A stretch of DNA of 64,000 bases from the NCBI RefSeq assembly GCF_032884065.1, contig NC_088868.1, positions 5,521,647 to 5,585,646 on the forward strand. Reading direction: 5' to 3'. This document shows, one piece after another, positions 11,886-23,260 of the stretch. This stretch comes from Artemia franciscana (Eukaryota > Arthropoda > Branchiopoda > Anostraca > Artemiidae). Every line of letters starts with the position of its first letter. Position 1 is the first letter of the stretch. Below the pieces are notes generated by a model, which made no database searches, was not told where the DNA came from, and saw only the letters and a program-made list of their open reading frames with translations. Made by a program: the position numbers and the translations under genes.

Positions 11886-12619
11886 GGTTTTACTTTGTTC
11901 GCTGATACAATTCAAGGTAAAATCACTAATTAAATGTTTTATAAGATTGGGATCCATTTTAAATTTCAGTCTTATAACTAACTTAATTTAGTAATTTAGT
12001 CTAGTTGAAGATTTTTACTAATTAATATTAATGAAAATATTCATAACCAATATTAATTAACGTTAAACTAATTTAATTCACTAATATTAATTCAATAATA
12101 GACCGATAAAAAATGCTTAACATATTGATATTAATTTGGAAATTAATTAATAAATTGGTAAGTTGAGTTCATTTAATTTCTGGTATTAGTTTAGGATAAA
12201 GGAAAAAAAAGGCAGATCATTTTCCTATAATTTTGTGGTATAAAGTGTACATTTTTTCCATTGGTGTACTTCTGTGGCGTATTTTTGTAAGCCAATCAGG
12301 AAAATGTGGTATTAGGAGAGATTAAAAACCTGTTTTTTAGAATGTCATTGGTTCTCCTATGTGAGCTAGTAAATTTTCAGCTGTAAAATAATTAAAGCTT
12401 CATTTTCAACTAGTTGATTCTCCTTTGACTTCACTTTCTTTCTCTTCAACTTCCTCCTTCACTAGTTGATTCTCTTTCAACTTCACATTTCAACTCCATT
12501 TTTTTAAGTCAATATGGAGATTGAAACCCCTGTGAGTGACAAGGTGTTTTAACAGGCAGTTTCTCTGTGATTTGATTTTGTGTGGTGGTTTGACAATTTC
12601 TGGGGGACAAAATACCGCT

Positions 12620-12980
12620 TTTTGCAGACCTGATTGGCTCCCTGTGTCGATACACAGGATTGGCTCTCCTTATATTCCATCTAATTGGTTCTCCTTGTTT
12701 ACCATTTGATTGATTGTTCTGTGTATGGCTCTCCTGGTTAGCTCTCCTTATATTCCATCTAATTGGTTCTTTTTATGTACCATTTAATGGTTGTTCTGTG
12801 TATAGCTCTCCTGATTGGCTCTCCTTATATTCCATCTAATTGGTTCTTTTTATGTACCATTTAATGGTTGTTCTGTGTATAGCTCTCCTGATTGGCTCTC
12901 CTTATATTCCATCTCACTGGGTCTCTTTATGTACTATTTAATTGGTTGTTCTGTGTGTGGCTCTCATTATATTCCGCCTA
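12620..12980. repeat. 78-bp tandem array, about 4 units
   Basis: CTCCTTATATTCCATCTAAT recurs at 12665, 12743, 12821 and 12898, with the intervening GTACCATTTAATGGTTGTTC. Spacing is 78, 78 and 77 bases. Confidence 0.88.
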
Positions 12981-13400
12981 ATTCTTTGTCCTGTGTTGTC
13001 TTTTAAGAAAGCATAACAAGGAAAAAGTTTTTCAATACCTTAACAAGATTTTACAAGGAGTTTCTCTGTGATTTAATTTGCTTTGGCCAATAATTTTGAA
13101 TTTGTTTCTAACGGCACTGAAATACTGAAAAATTCTCGCCTGAGAAAGCTAAGGAAAGAACTTTTTTTTTCCAATTATTCGTCCTTTTTTCTAAATACTT
13201 TTCAAAGTTTATTTCTTGCCTTGCATCTGATGCTGAGTGTTTCTACAATATTATCGACTCCTCCCATACATTTCTTCTGTTTCATTATTTATTATCAAGA
13301 CTAAGTTTAAGATATCAACTTCCCCAGATTGCAAATAAATATAAGCTATCTGAATAAGTAAGTGAATCACTGTCAATCTACATGCCTACATATAAATAAT
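12981..13400. other. intron sequence, nothing recognised
   Basis: No supported coding frame; low-complexity T-rich stretches. Confidence 0.4.
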
Positions 13401-13530
13401 TTTAAATAATTTGAAAATCTCTTTATTCGACAGTAAAATACAAACAAATCTCTTGACGTTTCGGTCACATATTCGGTGACTGTCTTCAGCAGATAAACTG
13501 ATAAAGAGTTTATCTTGTGATGACGGCCAC
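13400..13530 (-). mobile_element. probable Penelope-like element 3' region with hammerhead-like motif
   Basis: On the minus strand the order CTGAAGA, a 5-bp stem GTCAC...GTGAC with a 7-base loop, then CGAAACGTC appears at 13490-13452. It is followed by an A/T-rich run with AATAAAG. CUGANGA-stem-GAAAC-NUH is the core of the minimal hammerhead ribozymes known in Penelope-like elements. Stem II here has an imperfect base next to the core, so it may be degenerate. Confidence 0.45.
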
Positions 13531-13590
13531 TGTATATATGATCGAAATATCCAGAATTTTTTTTATGTGTTTCACTGTTGAAAAAAAGAA

Positions 13591-13767
13591 TTTCCTAAGG
13601 AATTGTTATTTATACGCCATAGAAAGGCAATTTGCTGTTTGAAATTACCTAGATGTATGCATATAAGGTCAGATTTTAATTCTTTAATGGCGAGTCATAT
13701 TGTATGGAATAAGTTGCCTATATCAGCTCGAAGGTGCCACTCATTTGGTTGGTTCAAAAATTGTTAA
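13591..13767 (+). pseudogene. C-terminal scrap of a CR1/Jockey-like LINE
   Basis: Open frame of 58 codons ending in TAA, reading ...RSDFNSLMASHIVWNKLP...FGWFKNC. The pattern R.D......S...WN.LP followed by FK..L is typical of the last 60 residues of many arthropod non-LTR reverse transcriptases. Nothing upstream in the same frame extends it. Confidence 0.5.
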
Positions 13768-14099
13768 AAATTTTTTAACTTCTTAGAATCTATTTTCATC
13801 TGTTTTTTTCTTATACAATTATTATTATTCTATTGAAATATATTGAATCTACTTAATTGATTTAGTCTATTCACTCTGTTTTGCTTTGCTTTCTATAGTT
13901 TTTATTTTATTTATATATTTCTTTTTTTTCTCCTTTTGCTCTTCTCTCTATGAGTAAGTGATCTTTTTTTTCTGAGTAAGTGACTCGTTTGTCTTCCCCC
14001 TTTCTTTATAGGCTGATGAGCATTTGAGGGAATAGTAAAATATAATATTATATGTGTATTTTATGATGTTCTTTTTTAACAGCCTCTCTGTCTGCTTTT

Positions 14100-14440
14100 T
14101 ACAAAATTTATGTATAGTGTTTTTGTTCACAAACGTTTATGGTTCTTTTTTAATTTTCAACTAAAATTTTTTGTTGTTGTTATATATAACAGCACAACAG
14201 CGCTTTTGTTAAAAAATGTTTTTGATTTTTTTTTTAATTTTCAAAAAAAAAATTTTGTTGTTGTTATATATAACAAGACAACAGCATTTTTGTTCAAAAA
14301 CGTCTTTGAATTTTTTTTTTTTATTTCTAACAAAACAAAATTTGTTGTTGTTGTATGTAACAACTCATCAGCGTTTTTGTTCAAAAATATTTTTCATTTT
14401 TTTTTCGACAAAGAAATTTTTTGTTGTTATAAATAAAGTT
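14100..14440. repeat. ~84-bp tandem array, about 4 units
   Basis: TTTTGTTGTTGTTATATATAA recurs near 14168, 14252 and 14338 with intervening TTTTTGTTCAAAAA and poly-T. A fourth partial unit ends near 14430. An open frame runs through it because the array lacks stops in that frame; I do not consider it a gene. Confidence 0.8.
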
Positions 14441-14862
14441 AAAATAACCATTGCAGAAACAAACTCCGTAGACATCCAGATTTTATGTTACATTGCTTCG
14501 ACTTATAATGCTGAGGCCAGAGTTGTTGGAATTGAGTCTCAACTTTTTAGACTCAACGGTTAATATTAGAAGGCTAATCAAGATACGTAAATAAGATGCA
14601 ACCCCTCCTTCTCAAACCCCCTATTGGGTTAAGATGGTTTTCTGGCATCTATGTCTAACTCTACACTATTCTTACTTTTTGTGGTGAAAAAATTTTTCTG
14701 GCAAAGATGGAAACATTAGAACAAAGTACGTGTTTTGTAATCGAGGACTAACATTTTTTACATAGCTAAAGGAACGTACGAAGGTGGAAGCACGGGGCTA
14801 AAACTCATCCTTATTAATCCGGACTCTCTCAAAATTTATGGGCACTTTTGATTCAAATTATT

Positions 14863-15350
14863 ATAACTACTACCACTAAAAACTCACTGCAGTACCAAGT
14901 CGCCTGAGGCCAAACCTCCTCTTCCATCCCAATCTATTCAAAGTCTCCCTTTTTAAACCCTCCCGGGAAGTTTCCATTGCCCTTAAATCTTTCTTTACGA
15001 CAACCTCCTACTCCATTCGGGGACGACCTGCTATTTGTTTGGTCCTAGACGGTTTGCCGAAAAGGACAATCTTTGGCAATATTTCATCCTTCATTCGCAG
15101 AACGTGTCCTAGCCTACTCAACATTTCTCTCATTATAGCCCTAGCAAGTGGGTTTGAACCACATTCTTCATACAGCTTATTGTGGGAAGTACGGTCAGAC
15201 AGTCAGGTACCCCAAACAATTGGTAGGCAGTTTCTCTGGAAATATCTCGCAAATCCACCCCCGTCTTTCGGAGCGCACGCGTATTCAGAACCATACTTGA
15301 CCACTGTCATCACTTTGACTTCCTATATAGCTATATTTATAACATGACCT
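14863..15350 (-). pseudogene. 5'-truncated non-LTR retrotransposon (copy L2)
   Basis: Same family as 7566-8050. The minus strand encodes fragments of the SRLYEKCG and ERLRWLGHVLRM region with several frame breaks. The 3' tail is TAG-rich (plus strand TACTACCACTAAA near 14870). Its 5' end is part of a 527-base tandem duplication (15228-15754 repeated from 15755). Confidence 0.75.
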
Positions 15351-15913
15351 CATATATAAATTTGAGATGACGTATACATGACACAGTACTATATAGAAAC
15401 GACATGACTAGTACTATCCTAAAGAAAGAAAACGATCAAAAATGGGGTTTTTAAAGGCCAAATTACTGAAGAAAACACAGAAATCGAATATTTCGAGAGA
15501 ATAACTGCTTCTATCTCCAGCGCGAACAAAATAATAAAATAAAGGAAAAAAGTGCGGAAAATACAACAAAACCAATGAAAAAAATCGCCTAAAAATGAGA
15601 TAAAATTCAATAAAAGACCGAAAACCCCATTTTTGATTGTTTTCTTTCTTTATGTTATCGCAGGCTAATGTGGTTTAAGAATGACAATTACTATATGTGA
15701 CGAGTGCATAGCTATATCCTATTGTACGTAAATTTCATTTTTTTTTCATTTCATCAGTTTCTCTCGAAAATATCTCACAAATCCACCCTCGTCTTTCGGA
15801 GCGCCCTCGTTTCGGAACAATGCTGGACCACTGTCATCACTTTGACTTACTATATAGCTATATTTATAACATGACATCATATATAAATTTGAGATGACGT
15901 ATACACGACACAA
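15228..15913. repeat. 527-bp tandem duplication next to exon C, second copy split by Helitron array
   Basis: 15228-15754 runs from a LINE piece (CAGTTTCTCT) through intron sequence to a polypyrimidine tract and CAG equivalent to the exon C acceptor. The second copy runs 15755-15913 and resumes after the Helitrons at 23176-23260. The shared words TACTATATAGAAA and GCTATATCCT prove the equivalence. Copy 1 carries an extra 235-base inverted-repeat insert (15421-15650). Confidence 0.8.
15421..15650. mobile_element. MITE-like inverted-repeat insertion
   Basis: The ends AAAGAAAGAAAACGATCAAA and its near-complement at 15623-15650 form terminal arms of about 30 bases (one mismatch) around a 175-base core. 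The insert is absent from the duplicated copy of this intron segment (23176-23260), showing it is a discrete insertion. ATGAC on both sides may be a target duplication. Confidence 0.65.
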
Positions 15914-15921
15914 TCTATCTA

Positions 15922-15962
<41 letters not shown>

Positions 15963-17902
15963 ATCTATATATATAAAAATAAGTTGTCTGTCTGTCTGTG
16001 GATGTGTGGATCAGGTGACGTCACCTGAAAAAACTGGATCAGGTGACGTCAAAACTGAAAAAACTAAAAAAAGGCAAAAACTACAAAAAAAACTAAAAAC
16101 TAATAAAAAAAATAAAAAAGCTAAAAAACTAAAAAAACTAAAAAAAGGCAAAAACTACAAAAAAAAACTAAAAACTAATAAAAAAGCTAAAAAACTAAAA
16201 AAACTAAAAAAAGGCAAAAACTACAAAAAAAACTAAAAACTAATAAAAAAAATAAAAAAGCTAAAAAACTAAAAAAAACTAAAAAAACTAAAAAAAGGTA
16301 AAAAACTAAAAAAACTAAAAAAAGGTAAAAAACTAAAAAAAACTAAAAACTAAAAAAAACTAAAAAAAAGGAAAAAACTGAAAAATAAGCTAAAATAAAG
16401 GTAAAAACCAATAAAAAACTAAAAAAAAAACTGAAAAAACTAAAAAAAGGCAAAAACTACAAAAAAACTAAAAAAACTAAAAAAAGGTAAAAAACTAAAA
16501 AAACTAAAAAATAAAAAATAAAAAAAAAACTAAAAAAAACGAAAAAACTGAAAAATAAGCTAAAATAAAGGTAAAAACCAATAAAAAACTAAAAAGAAAA
16601 AAAGGAAAAAACTAAAAAAAATTTTCATCTAAAAAACTAAAAAAAACTAAAAAAGGTAAAAACTAAAAGAACTAAAAAAGAAAAAAATAAATGACGACAC
16701 TCAAAGAGAAAGCGACCAGGACAAAAGGAATGTTCGATTAGCAATCAACAAAGCACCGGGACACAGGGAGTATAAATGACGACCAGGACATAAGTAAAAA
16801 AAAAACTATCTATATATATAAAAATAAGTTGTCTGTGGATCTGTGGATTAAAAAAGCTAAAAAACTAAAAAAACTAAAAAAAAGGCAAAAACTACAAAAA
16901 AACTAAAAACTAATAAAAAAAAAATAAAAAAAAACTAAAAAAAGGAAAAAACTGAAAAATAAGCTAACATAAAGGTAAAAACCAATAAAAAACTAAAAAG
17001 AAAAAAAGGAAAAAACTAAAAAAAATTTTCATCTAAAAAACTAAAAAAAAAACTAAAAAAGGTAAAAACTAAAAGAACTAAAAAAGAAAAAAATAAATGA
17101 CGACACTCAAAGAGAAAGCGACCAGGACAAAAGGAATGTTCGATTAGCAATCAACAAAGCACCGGGACACAGGGAGTATAAATGACGACCAGGACATAAG
17201 TAAAAAAAAAAATTAACAAAACTAAAAAGAAGGTAAAAACTACAAAAAAACTAAAAAGAAAAAAAAACTAAAAACTAATAAAAAAACTAAAAAATCTAAA
17301 AATCTAAATAAACTAAAAAAGAAAAAAAAGGGAAAAAATAAAGGAGAAAAACAAAACTAAAAAACGAATGTATATACAGACCGGTACACCGGGATACAAA
17401 TGACGACCGGGACACAGGGAATATAAATGACGACCGGGACACAGGGACACAACTACACGGGGACACCGGGGAAACAGGGGGATGTAAATGACGACCGGGA
17501 CACCGGGACAGGGAATGGTCGATTAGCAATCACCATCAACAAAGCTCAAGGGCAATCATTAGAATCATGAGGTATAGATCTGAATACAGATTGTTTTCCC
17601 ATGGACCATTATATGTTGCATGTTCAAGAGTCGGTAAACCTGACAATCTATTTATATGCAAAGACAATGGGACAGCAAAGAATGTTGTATATTCGCAAGT
17701 TTTACGTAGTTAAACCATATATATATATATATATATATATCTATCTATCTATATTCACAGGTGGGACATAGGGACACAACTACAATGGCGCGTAACTATT
17801 ATGGCGCGTAACGACTTACGCGCGCGGGGGGGCTTGGGGGGGGCGCGATGTGCCCCCACCAACTAGGTGTTGGGGTGGCGCGAAGCGCACCCCAACAGCT
17901 AG
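15914..17902 (+). mobile_element. non-autonomous Helitron segments 1 and 2
   Basis: Segment 1 (15914-16808) has the 5' end, the 16-base palindrome CAGGTGACGTCACCTG (16012-16027) and A-rich filler, but no 3' end. Segment 2 (16809-17902) has a 5' end, A-rich filler, GGGACAC minisatellite, a degraded helicase tail (about 17520-17715), a TA run, and a double hairpin with CTAG at 17899. The filler is built of CTAAAAAA, GGCAAAAACTAC and AATAAAAAAGCT words with almost no T. Confidence 0.85.
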
Positions 17903-19918
17903 TATATATATAAAAATAAGTTGTCTGTCTGTCTGTGGATGGATGGATCAGGTGACGTCACCTGAAAAAACTGGATCAGGTGACGTCAAAACTGAAAAAA
18001 CTAAAAAAAGGCAAAACTACAAAAAAAAACTAAAAACTAATAAAAAAAATAAAAAAGCTAAAAAACTAAAAAAACTAAAAAAAGGCAAAAACTACAAAAA
18101 AAACTAAAAACTAATAAAAAGCTAAGAAACTAAAAAAACTAAAAAAAGGCAAAAACTACAAAAAAACTAAAAACTAATAAAAAAGCTAAGAAACTAAAAA
18201 AAGGCAAAAACTACAAAAAAAACTAAAAACTAATAAAAAAAATAAAAAAGCTAAAAAACTAAAAAAACTAAAAAAACTAAAAAAAGGTAAAAAACTAAAA
18301 AAACTAAAAACTAAAAAAAACTAAAAAAAAAGGAAAAAACTGAAAAATAAGCTAAAATAAAGGTAAAAACAATAAAAAACTAAAAAAAAACTGAAAAAAC
18401 TAAAAAAAGGCAAAAACTACAAAAAAAAACTAAAAACTAATAAAAAAAGTAAAAAAGCTAAAAAACTAAAAAAACTAAAAAAACTAAAAAAGGTAAAAAC
18501 TAAAAAAAATAAAAATTAAAAAAAACTAAAAAAAAGGAAAAAACTGAAAAATAAGCTAAAATAAAGGTCAAAGAGAAAGCGACCAGGACAAAAGGAATGT
18601 TCGACTAGCAATCAACAAAGCACCGGGACACAGGGAGTATAAATGACGACCAGGACATAAGTAAAAAAAAAAGCTTGGGGGGGCGCGAAGCGCCCCCACC
18701 AACTAGGTGTTGGGGTGGCACGAAGCGCCACCCCAAGTTTTCTGTGGATCTGTGGATCGTGGATCAGGTGACGTCACCTGAAAAAACTGGATCAGGTGAC
18801 GTCAAAACTGAAAAAACTAAAAAAAGGCAAAAACTACAAAAAAAATAAAAACTAATAAAAAAAATAAAAAAGCTAAAAAACTAAAAAAACTAAAAAAAGG
18901 CAAAAACTACAAAAAAAACTAAAAACTAATAAAAAAGCTAAAAAACTAAAAAAACTAAAAAAAGGCAAAAACTACAAAAAAAACTAAAAACTAATAAAAA
19001 AAATAAAAAAGCTAAAAAACTAAAAAAACTAAAAAAACTAAAAAAAGGTAAAAAACTAAAAAAACTAAAAACTAAAAAAAACTAAAAAAAAAGGAAAAAA
19101 ACTGAAAAATAAGCTAAAATAAAGGTAAAAACCAATAAAAAACTAAAAAAAAAACTGAAAAAACTAAAAAAAGGCAAAAACTACAAAAAAACTAAAAACT
19201 AATAAAAAAAGTAAAAAAGCTAAAAAACTAAAAAAACTAAAAAAACTAAAAAAAGGTAAAAAACTAAAAAAAATAAAAAATAAAAAAAACTAAAAAAAAA
19301 GGAAAAAACTGAAAAATAAGCTGGTACACCGGGATACAAATGACGACCGGGACACAGGGAATATAAATGACGACCGGGACACAGGGACACAACTACAACG
19401 GGGACACCGGGAGAAACAGGGGGATATAAATGACGACCGGGACAAAAAAACTAAAAAGAAAAAAAAACTAAAAACTAATAAAAAAACTAAAAAATCTAAA
19501 AATCTAAATAAGCTAAAAAAGAAAAAAAAAGGAAAAAAATAAAGGAGAAAAACAAAACTAAAAAACGAATGTATATACAGACCGGGACACCGGGATACAA
19601 ATGACGACCGGGACACAGGGAATATAAATGACGACCGGGACACAGGGACACAACTACAACAGGGACACCGTGGGAAACAGGGGGATGTAAATGACGACCG
19701 GGACACCGGGACAGGGAATGGTCGATTAGCAATCACCATCAACAAAGCTCAAGGGCAATCATTAGAATCATGAGGTATAGATCTGAATACAGATTGTTTT
19801 CCCATGGACCATTATATGTTGCATGCTCAAGAGTCGGTAAACCTGACAATCTATTTATATGCAAAGACAATGGGACAGCAAAGAATGTTGTATATTCGCA
19901 AGTTTTACGTAGTTAAAA

Positions 19919-19988
<70 letters not shown>

Positions 19989-20146
19989 ATCTATATTCAC
20001 AGGTGGGACATAGGGACACAACTACAATGGCGCGTAACTATTATGGCGCGTAACGACTTACGCGCGCGGGGGGGCTTGGGGGGGGGCGCGAAGCGCCCCC
20101 ACCAACTAGGTGTTGGGGTGGCGCGAAGCGCCACCCCAACAGCTAG
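17903..20146 (+). mobile_element. non-autonomous Helitron segments 3 and 4
   Basis: Segment 3 (17903-18736) begins directly after CTAG and ends with the 3' hairpin but has lost the last CAGCTAG. Segment 4 (18737-20146) begins inside the 5' subterminal region. It repeats the TGACGTCA palindrome and A-rich filler, then carries the GGGACAC minisatellite (19321-19720), the helicase tail (19725-19915), a TA run (19920-19986) and the double hairpin with CTAG at 20143. Confidence 0.85.
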
Positions 20147-20298
20147 TATTTATATATATAAAAATAAGTTGTCTGTCTGTCAGGTGACGTCATGTTTCTG
20201 TGTCGACTGACGTCATGAAGTTAATTGTCGTCATTTTGCTATGACGGTGACGTCATTAAAGATATTTAAGACATATATGTTCACGTAGAAATCTATTA

Positions 20299-22828
20299 AT
20301 GTTTAAGTTTAAAATGACTGATGAACTTACAATGGCAAAAGCCGATGAAGATGCTCAAAGAGTCTATGCCAAAAAACTTGCTGCTGATAGAGAAAGTCAG
20401 AAAAGAAAGCGTGCCGAGGAATCAAAAGAACAGCAAGGAAACAGGCTTGAGGCTGATAGAGAAAGAAAGAACAGAAAGCGTGCCGAGGAATCAAAAGAAC
20501 AGCAAGGAAACAGGCTTGAGGCTGATAGAGAAAGAAAGAACAGAAAGCGTGCCCAGGAACTACCAGAGCAACGCGAAAGCAGACTTGCTGCTAAAAGAGA
20601 AAGTGAAAAAAGAAGGCGTGCCGAGGAATCACAAGAACAGCAAGAAATCAGGCTTGCTGCTGATTGAGAAAATAAGAAAAGAAAGCGTGCCGAGGAATCA
20701 CAAGAACAGCAAGAAATCAGGCTTACTGCTGATAGAGAAAGTAAGAAAAGAAAGCGTGCCGAGGAATCAGAGCAACCTGAAAGTTATCGCCTGGCATTCA
20801 GGTACAGCCCAGTCGATGATTATAGCTTGAGTAGATGTGTTCGAATCGGGACAATGTCTAAAATTTGTCCCTATTGCAAGGCCTTGAAATTCAATGGTGA
20901 AACAATGGGAATGTGTTGCGCCTCAGGAAAAGTTAAACTTCCTCTATTGGCTGCACCACCAGAGCCATTGAAGACTTTCCTTACTGGAACTACGTCAGAA
21001 TCTAAGCGTTTTTTGTCACGAATCAGAAAATACAACTCATCTTTCCAAATGACGTCGTTTGGAGCCCAAATCGAAAATCCAGATCAATTTATGTCTACTT
21101 TCAAAGTAAAAGGGCAAATTTATCATAGAGCAGGGTCCCTTCTACCATTCTCAGGCGAGAATCATAAATTTTTACAATTGTACTTCATCAGTGATAGAAA
21201 TTCTGAATTGAATGCACGTTGCGAAATTTCTCCCAACGTTGAAAGGACAATCGTTTCCCAATTGCAACATCTTTTCCACGAAAATAATAATTTAGTGCGT
21301 CTGTTCAAAACAGCCATCGATTTGATGCCTACTGATGCGCATAAAATTGTTATTTCCGCTGACAAAACGCCTCCTGGTCAACATGTGCGTAGATACAATG
21401 CTCCAACTATCGACGAAGTGGCAATCGTTATGGTCGGTGATCAGTTTTTACCTCGAGATATTATTTTACAAGCGAAACGCTCAGTTGTTAAGAATTGCTG
21501 AAACTCATCGATGCTACGATGCCCTACAATATCCTATAATTTTTTGGGATGCAGCCGACGGCTATCACTTTAATATTAAATTGATGAATCCAGCCACTAA
21601 CAAAGAAATGAATAAGAAATGCAGTGCAATGCATTATTATTCCTATAGACTAATGATTCGGCAGGATGAAGAAAATTATATTTTAAAATGCCGTGAATTG
21701 TTTCACCAATTTGTCGTTGATATGTATGCTAAAATTGAATCAGAACGTTTGCTATATATCCGCCTGAATCAGACCAAGCTCCGCTCTGAACAATACATTC
21801 ATTTGCGAGATGCAGTTATAAATGACGGTAATACCACAAACGTTGGAAGATTAACAATTTTACCTTCGTCATATGCTGGCAGTCCCCGTCATATGCATGA
21901 ATATGCTCAAGATGCTATTGCGTATGTTCGTCTCTATGGTCGTCCAGATTTATTTATTACATTTACATGTATTCAATCTTGGGACGAGATACTGCAGCTT
22001 TTACTTCAAGGACAATCGGCGGTTCATAGGCATGACATTACGGCCCGTGTCTTCCGGCAAAAGTTGAAATCACTGATAAACTACATAGTAAAACTTGAAG
22101 TGTTTGGGTCAGTGCGATGCTGGATGTACTCAGTGGAATGGCAAAAACGAGGTTTGCCACACGCACATATACTAATCTGGCTACATAAAAAAATTACTTC
22201 GAACGAAATTGATGATGTGATTTCCGCTGAAATACCTGATAAAAATGTCGATAAGGGGTTACATGATATTATTGTAAAAAATATGATACATGGACCTTGC
22301 GGTGCACTGAACGAAAATTCACCATGCATGGCCAAAGGAAGGTGCACAAAGCAATATCCTCGACTTTTAGTATCAAACACAATTACTGGCAATGATGGTT
22401 ACCCACAATATAGAAGAAGATCTACTGAAGATGGCGGTAAAACAGCAATAATAAAGAAGCGTAACGGTACCACCATCGAAGTAGATAACCACTGGGTTGT
22501 TCCATATTCCCCATTATTATCAAAAACATTTAATGCACACATAAACGTTGAATACTGTAACTCCGTAAAGGCAATCAAATACATATGTAATCTGCCTTTT
22601 CAATTTAAAAGATTGCAATTCCCAATTCGATTAGCATTTGCAATCACCATTAACAAAGCTCAAGGTCAATCATTAGAAAAATGTGGTATAGATCTTAATA
22701 CTGATTGTTTTTCCCATGGACAATTGTACGTTGCATGTTCGAGAGTCGTTAAACCTGACAATCTATTTATATGCAGCGACAATTGGACAGCGAAGAATGT
22801 TGTATATTCGCAAGTTTTACGCAGTTAA
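20299..22828 (+). pseudogene. Helitron Rep-helicase, decayed and internally deleted
   Basis: The frame from ATG 20299 encodes a Lys/Arg/Glu-rich heptad-like region with repeats of KRKRAEES. An in-frame stop interrupts it at about 20665, and it continues to a zinc-finger-like CPYCKAL...CC motif (about 20865-20920). A frameshift near 21490 moves it to the frame that holds the Rep nuclease domain: DLFITFTC and the HUH-type GLPHAHILIW (about 22150-22180). At about 22590 the sequence jumps from the end of the Rep region straight to the last 75 codons of the Pif1-like helicase (FAITINKAQGQSLEKCG ... VACSRV), so the Walker A and B region is missing. It cannot make an active protein. The 44622-49724 copy shows what is lost. 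Confidence 0.9.
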
Positions 22829-22845
22829 TTTGTATTTATCTATCT

Positions 22846-23175
22846 ATCTATCTATATAAAAACGAGTTGTGTGTATGCATGTTTGTTTGTTTGTAAAAAG
22901 AGCGTTTGCATATGACGTCATTATTAGTACATACGGCTTTGTATATGCACAGACAATGGGAAAGCCAAGAATGTTGTATAATCGCAATTTTTACGTAGTT
23001 TGAAACACATATATAAATCTATATATATTCACAGGTGGGACACAGGGACACAACTACAATGGCGCGTAACTAATATGGCACGTAACGACTTACGTGCGCG
23101 AGGGGGCTTGGGGAGGCGCGAAGCTCCCCACCAACTAGGTGTTGGGGTGGCGCGAAGCGCCACCCCAACAGCTAG
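22846..23175 (+). mobile_element. second Helitron 5' end type and shared 3' end
   Basis: After the helicase stop a new start-like sequence TCTATATAAAAACGAGTTGTG begins and runs to the 3' double hairpin and CTAG (23172-23175). The same arrangement occurs in the minus-strand autonomous copy (about 44600 down to 44057). It is therefore an old feature of the lineage, either a fixed nested insertion or a replaced 3' region. Confidence 0.7.
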
Positions 23176-23260
23176 TACTATATAGAAATGACATGACAAG
23201 TAGTATATGTGACGAGTACATAGCTATATCCTTTTGTGCGCCAATTTCTTTTTTTTTCAG

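Larger units (their letters stand above)
15914..23175 (+). mobile_element. head-to-tail Helitron array (7.26 kb)
   Basis: The array starts with TC at 15914 after an A and ends with CTAG at 23172-23175 before a T, the A^T insertion rule of Helitrons. Inner junctions lie at 16809 (new 5' end, TCTATATATATAAAAATAAG), 17902/17903 (CTAG followed directly by a 5' end), 18736/18737 (3' hairpin followed directly by 5' subterminal sequence) and 20146/20147 (CTAG followed directly by a 5' end). The paralogous intron copy at 15381-15400 shows the site without the array (ACACAG^TACTATATAG). Rolling-circle read-through or repeated insertion at the AT-rich end could build such an array. Confidence 0.85.

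Noticed and set aside
16006..20000. Lys-rich and Pro/Ser-rich frames (KKLKKLKK, PGRHLY) as genes
   Set aside because: They are translations of Helitron filler and GGGACAC minisatellite, recurring in every copy with shifting frames.
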